Shown here: positions 59,386 to 64,000 of the stretch, in pieces
How the letters are laid out: each line of letters starts with the position of its first letter
Numbering within the stretch: position 1 is the stretch's first letter
Assembly: GCF_047948215.1 (NCBI RefSeq)
Contig: NC_134467.1
Span: forward strand, 38,996,520 to 39,060,519
Direction of reading: 5' to 3'
Source: Lycorma delicatula
Taxonomy: Eukaryota > Arthropoda > Insecta > Hemiptera > Fulgoridae
Length of the DNA stretch: 64,000 bases
The notes under the pieces: generated by a model
What the model was told of the DNA's origin: nothing
Seen by the model: only the letters and a program-made list of their open reading frames with translations
Database searches by the model: none
Made by a program: the position numbers and the translations under genes

Positions 59386-60564
59386 GTTACTATGTTCTAT
59401 CCGAGTTATTATGTTCTCGAATAAAGACAAAGCAAAGTGCGTTTTATTGATGGCTGAATTAAAATCCGTAATTTTAGTTCAACGTGCGTTTCGACGTGAA
59501 TTCGAAAGAGATCCGCCGCACAAAAATAACATAACACACGTTGATTCAAACGATTCGAAGAAACTGGATCGGTTAAGAAACAGAAAACAACCGGCAGACC
59601 AAGGGTACCGGACGAAACGGTTGAACTAATTAGACGATCGGCAATTAGAAGTCCTGGGAAGTCCATCCACCGTCGAAGCGTCGAATTAGGTATTCCAAAA
59701 TCAACATTTCACGAAATTTTTCATAAAAAACTGAAATTACACGCATATAAAATCCAGATACTGCGGGAATTGAAACCCGATGATGGTGTAAAACGTTACG
59801 ATTTCGCTCTTGAAATTTCGGACAGAATAAGTGAAAACGAATCGTTTTTAGACGATATATTTTCACAGACGAAGCTACATACCGTGTGAATGGATGCGTT
59901 AACAGACACAATTCACGAATATGGGGCTCTGAAAACCCACACGCAATTATTGAGAAACAACGCGATTCGCCTAAAGTTAACGTTTGGTGTGGTGTGATGA
60001 AAACTCGTGTAATAGTAATCTTCTTTGCTGAAAAAAAAACAATTAATGGAGTCGTGTATCTTGACATATTAACCGATTATGCTTTCCTCGGCCGGATGAA
60101 TTCGAAAACATTCATCGATTTCATTTCCAACAAGACGGTGCTCCCCCGCACTTCAATGCATCGGTCACGGACCGCTTTGAACGAAAAACTTGGAGATCGA
60201 TGGATAGGCCGGCAAGGACCCATTACTTTAGCCTCTAAGGAGTCCAGACCTGACACCTTGCGATTTTAACTTGTGGGGGTACATCAAAAGCGTTGTTTAT
60301 ACACAAAAAATTCGCGACCTAAACCGCTTAAAAACGGGATTAATGAAGCGATGACAACCATTAACGAAGAAAAATGTTTGGAGAGAAGTAGAATATCGTT
60401 TGGACATTTGTCGAGCGACTAACGGCGGACATATTGAAATTTATTAATTATGTAAAAAAATGTTTGAGACGACAAATTTGAAAAATAAAAAACATAAACT
60501 GTAAGTAATTTTGTTTTAATTTAAACCGTGTTCAAAACCGCACCATTCTTTTATGATAACCCTG
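59386..60564 (+). mobile_element. DD41D-type Tc1/mariner-like element, copy 2, 5'-truncated
   Basis: The right end is intact: ACCGCACCATTCTTTTATGA then TAACCCTG followed by TA (60565-60566), the inverse of the start of copy 1. The left inverted repeat and about 240 bp of leader are absent. Confidence 0.85.
59400..60450 (+). pseudogene. Broken DD41D-type transposase (copy 2)
   Basis: Pieces in order: AELKSVILVQRAFRREFERD; after a frameshift PGKSIHRRRVELGIPKSTF and LKLHAYKIQILRELKPDDGV; LDDIF with the first catalytic region shifted out of frame; RIWGSENPHAIIEKQRDSP, VNVWCGVMKTRVI; the QQDGAPPHF region shifted into another frame (TRRCSPALQC type reading); and SPDLTPCDF near 60240. Here the FTDEA reading near 59868 is broken by a lost base, unlike copy 1. 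Confidence 0.85.
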
Positions 60565-61402
60565 TATATTATTGTCTATCTTTGGGGTTTGTAAATTTTA
60601 TTACTCTGTTTGTAATATATATATTTATATATACGCTTATAATAAAAAAGTAATTATTAATACATTAAAATGAAAAATATAAATTACTACATATTTACCT
60701 GTTACGAATAGTAAAATGGAAACTTCAAAAAATGTAACTAACCTGAAAAAGAAAAACAAAAATTTAAATATAATTATTTTAAATAAAAATAAAGTATTAA
60801 ACATGTTATACATTGTATTACCCTTCTTACCAGAATACATATAAATAGATAACAGACAGAAATTCACTATGAACTGTTATAAAAGTCACGAATGGAAGAC
60901 CATTTTTTTAAAAGAACAAGTTGTTACGTAAATATTGACCAAACTCGTCCTACCAACTTCATTGTACCCGATAGATGATTTCATATTAAGTGAATATATA
61001 TTTATACTAAAATAGAATACTTAAAAGTTTAATTAAAGAAAAAAAACCCGGTTAATAAAAATACACATTTTTTTTTTGCCACGAAATTATCCAATTAATC
61101 ATAATAATTTAATATAACAGGATACTTTATAATATTCGGCTAATAAATGTCATCGGACACCGGAGACATAAATTTCATAACAAATTACTGTGAAATAAAA
61201 TATTACACAAGTCATTACCGTAAATCTGCATAAATCGCAATGATAACTAATATTTCGGTTCAAAAAGATTATTACACCATAATTTCCAACCAAAAAACAG
61301 GTCGATCAGGTAACGTACTGATTTTGTTGTTTTTTTCTTTCTAAAAACATAAATGATTCAGAAAAAAACGTCCATCGAAAGATCTGGGGGTCTATTTAAA
61401 GA
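60565..61402. other. AT-rich spacer
   Basis: No coding region or recognised repeat. Confidence 0.5.
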
Positions 61403-61688
61403 ACCCCCCAACGGGTTGGTCTAGTGGTGAACGCGTCTTCTTAAATCAGGTGATTTGGAAGTTGAGAGTTCCAGCGTTCAAGTCCTAATAAAGTCAGTTA
61501 CTTTTATACGGATTTGAATACTATATCTTGGATACAAATGTTCTTTGTTGGTTGGGTTTCAATTAATCATCTCAGGAACGATCAAACTGAGACTGTATAA
61601 GACTACACATCATATACACTCATACATATCATCCTCTGACGTAATACCTGAACGGTAATTCCCGGAGGATAAACAGGATAAAGAAAAG
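61403..61688 (+). mobile_element. SINE-1 copy 16
   Basis: Plus-strand copy with CCAACGGGTTGGTCTAGTGG, B box GTTCAAGTCC and tail GGATAAACAGGATAAAGAAAAG. No clear target duplication was seen. Confidence 0.85.
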
Positions 61689-62257
61689 ATGGCGAAATTC
61701 CGGATTAGTGGGTCAATAAATCGATACGATTGTAGGATTTGGGGATCAGATGCACCACATGAAATTATCGACTCTCTTATTATTAACATTATAACATCAA
61801 CTCTCTCCCAAATGTTTGGTAAGGACTGATGAATTGTGGGCCAGTCATTTTTGTAGAAAATACAATTAACGGCGGCCATTTTCTGTGATATGTTTGAACT
61901 TTACGTATTTCCACTGACGAAACAGGAAAAAAAGGATTAATTTTCTATGCTAAACGAGTCTCCGTGGCGTTACAACAACCGTGCCCATACTGCATTCAAA
62001 TTTCGTTTTCAAAACAGGTGGATTGGAATAGGAGTTCCGATTGCACGGCCACCAAGGAACCCTCGACCACTACATTTCTATTTTTTTGTGGGGGCAATTG
62101 AAAAACATTGTTTATTCGAAGAAAATCCATGACACTAACCACCTGCGGGAGAAAATTGTTGCGGCAATAGCATCCATTATACCCGAGAAGCTGGTGAGTA
62201 CATGGGAAGAGATAGATTTCCGTCTTGACGTATACAGGGCAACGAATGGTGCACATA
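61689..62257 (+). pseudogene. Decayed DD41D-like transposase fragment hosting copy C
   Basis: It reads FRISGSINRYDCRIWGSDAP, then ESPWRYNNRAHTAFKFRFQN where DGAPPHY is expected (second Asp region lost), RWIGIGVPIARPPRNP, then in another frame NHLREKIVAAIASIIPEKLV, TWEEIDFRLDVYRATNGAHI. The C-terminal RATNGAHI matches RATKGAHIE of the DD41D element at 4.3 kb. Stops and frameshifts are many. The DD38D-type copy C is inserted at its end. Confidence 0.75.
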
Positions 62258-62259
62258 TA

Positions 62260-63566
62260 CAGGATGTCCCATATAAAACGCAACCCATCAATCACTCATC
62301 CATGAAATTTCAAAAGTCAAGCTTACTCCCCTACTCGTTACTGAAATGGACTCGTCCAACATCTGAACATCGCGGCGACGCAGTAGAACACTACCGATAG
62401 TAACAACAATGCAATCATAACGTTCATTGTATTGCTAGAGACAAGATGGTGTTTTCGCTAGATGAACGTGTTTTCATTGTAGAGTCGTACTTCAGTACGA
62501 AATCAGCGGTTGCAGTGCAAGATTTGTTTCGCCATAAGTACCCAGATAAACCGGCTCCTAACAAAACATCAGTATTAAGGATAGTCGCAAAATTTAGAGA
62601 GACCGGTTCTATTAATAACAAGGAACACAAAAGATCTGCGTCGGTGTTGAATACAGATAATCACTGAAATCAAAGACCGATTACTCGCCTCGCCAAATAA
62701 ATCGATCAGACGTTTTGTCTGCTGAAATAAATTTATCTAAATCGACCGTTCATCGGGAGACCAAACGATTACAATTACGACCTTATCGCGTTCAAACGGT
62801 TCATCGACTTCTTGAGCCCGACAAAGAAAAACGGTTACAATATTGTGTGCGTGAGGGAATTAACGTTATGGATTCGTTATTTATCACAGATGAAGCACGG
62901 TTTCATTTGGATGTAAACACCCAAAACAGTAGAATTTGGAGTGCTGAAAAAAATCCCCACGTTTATCACGAAAAACAATTACACCCGCAGAAGTCGGGCG
63001 TGTGGTGCGCTATATCGCGGAAGAAAATAATCGGTCCTATTTTTTTCGAGTACACCATTAATGCAGAACGATATCAGGATATTTTATTTCAGTTCATCGC
63101 ATTCTCGGAAGAGGAAGACAGACACTGCCGGCTACATGACGGTGCGACATCGCACTACGCAGGTTCAACTTCTGATTTCGTCGAGGAATTCTTGGGTAAT
63201 CGTGTTATCGGTCGAGGCTTGTGGCCACCAAGATCTCCAGATTTGACTGCGTCGGTTTTTTTTCTACGGGGTTACCTCAAAGAAAAATCCTACAGCAACA
63301 AACCACGAACACTTGAACGATTGAAAGTCAATATTGAACAAGCTGTATTTAATATCCAGCCACAAACTTTGAAAAAAGTTGCAAGAAACGCTGTAAAAAG
63401 AATTGAAGCTTGTATTCAAGAAGATGGCGGCCACTTCCAACATTTACTCTAAATGTAAGGTAATGGATGGTAATTATAAAAATTACATTTACATTTACAC
63501 ATGCCTTTTTATTATTTCAATACCTACCAATATAAGGTTGGGTTACGTTTGATATGGGACACCCTG
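62260..63566 (+). mobile_element. DD38D-type Tc1-like element, copy C
   Basis: A 1307-bp element with CAGGATGTCCCATATAAAAC at the left and the inverse of CAGGGTGTCCCATATCAAAC at the right, flanked by TA (62258-62259 and 63567-63568). Confidence 0.92.
62446..63452 (+). pseudogene. DD38D-type transposase, inactive (copy C)
   Basis: The first frame (62446-62667) has SLDERVFIVESYFSTKSAVA and KYPDKPAPNKTSVLR. A frameshift near 62655 separates it from the 245-codon frame 62715-63452. That frame has STVHRETKRLQLRPYRVQ, FITDEARFH (first Asp), RLHDGATSHYA (second Asp) and WPPRSPDLTASV, where Val replaces the third catalytic Asp. In-frame deletions remove about seven residues after RLQYC and a few before TQNSRIW. 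The C-terminus EACIQEDGGHFQHLL is intact. Confidence 0.9.
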
Positions 63567-64000
63567 TATATAATCCTGGGATAATAATGAAAAATGTCCA
63601 ATGCGTACGTGTCGAACAAGAAAAAATATACATAATACATAATTTGTCGCGGTTGCAGTTCAAGAAATTAAAGAACCGCGAGATAAATATGAGTTTAGGC
63701 TCTTGCATATACACTTGAATATATAGTCATAATATTCTCCCTTACGTATTCAGAGAAAAATGAAAAAAAAAGAAGTTTTGAATACTTCATTATTTTGACT
63801 TTGTATTTTCTTCTGATAAAGGACAAATAATTTCTCCTGATAATTTTCCAAATGTATTTATACTTTGACTTTTCATTTTCTTAAAAAAAATAAAATAAAC
63901 TATAAATAAATATAAATATGAGGGTGAGAAAATAATAAAAACGTACGTCTTATTTTTGGCGTATTTTAAGTTCTGCGGGGCAAATTACATAAATGTATAA
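63567..64000. other. AT-rich right flank
   Basis: No coding region or recognised repeat. Confidence 0.5.

Overview
The window is AT-rich eukaryotic DNA that looks like an arthropod, most likely insect, genome dominated by decayed and nested transposable elements. Evidence: insect-type Tc1/mariner transposases, non-LTR reverse transcriptases, tRNA-derived SINEs with RNA polymerase III boxes, (AC)n/(TA)n microsatellites, and no operons or ribosome binding sites. I found no convincing host gene, rRNA, canonical tRNA gene, virus or bacterial gene. The species cannot be fixed from the sequence. Repeat family names used here (SINE-1, SINE-2, repeats A, B, C, D, LINE-1 to LINE-4) are local labels only.

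Layout. 0.5-5.2 kb is one old Tc1-like element with very long inverted ends (C1) that has received three later insertions: a LINE-1 fragment, a repeat B copy and a DD41D-type Tc1-like element. 6.3-7.6 kb is an RTE-like LINE fragment broken by a SINE-1 with target-site duplication, followed by two more SINE-1 copies. 10.8-20.3 kb carries repeat A copies, a DD38D-type Tc1-like element (13.07-14.40 kb), a repeat D copy, a diverged 309-bp tandem duplication and a 204-bp (AC)n tract. 20.3-22.2 kb is a second repeat D copy split by a LINE-1 insertion whose 379-codon reading frame is still open. 23.8-25.5 kb is a cluster of SINE-1 and SINE-2 around a GC-rich island. 26.66-27.23 kb is a 142/143-bp tandem array. 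27.7-30.7 kb is repeat B hosting a second DD38D-type element, then a truncated C element. 31.8-32.5 kb is a head-to-head SINE-1 pair.

33.7-36.8 kb is a Tc1-like N-terminal fragment, then repeat B hosting a deleted mariner and a LINE-1. 38.0-39.3 kb is LINE-3 plus SINE-1. 40.2-41.8 kb is repeat B hosting a deleted element with about 178-bp inverted ends. 43.2 kb is another repeat A. 44.8-46.6 kb is an R1-like LINE carrying a SINE-1 with a clear 14-bp target-site duplication. 48.0-48.6 kb is a long-armed foldback derived from a Tc1-like element. 50-51 kb is LINE-3 on the minus strand. 52-53.4 kb is SINE-1 copies and a repeat B. 54 kb is a mariner pseudogene, 55.7 kb a repeat B, 57-58 kb a LINE-3, 59.4-60.6 kb the second DD41D-type element, and 61.4-63.6 kb a SINE-1 and a decayed DD41D-like fragment hosting the third DD38D-type element.

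How it fits together. The DNA transposons supply TA-flanked insertions, LINEs supply reverse transcriptase, and the two SINE families share a 3' tail that suggests one LINE partner. Every transposase copy seen is damaged; the only long intact frame is the 5'-truncated LINE-1 at 20.6-21.7 kb. The nesting gives a relative order of insertion in several places.
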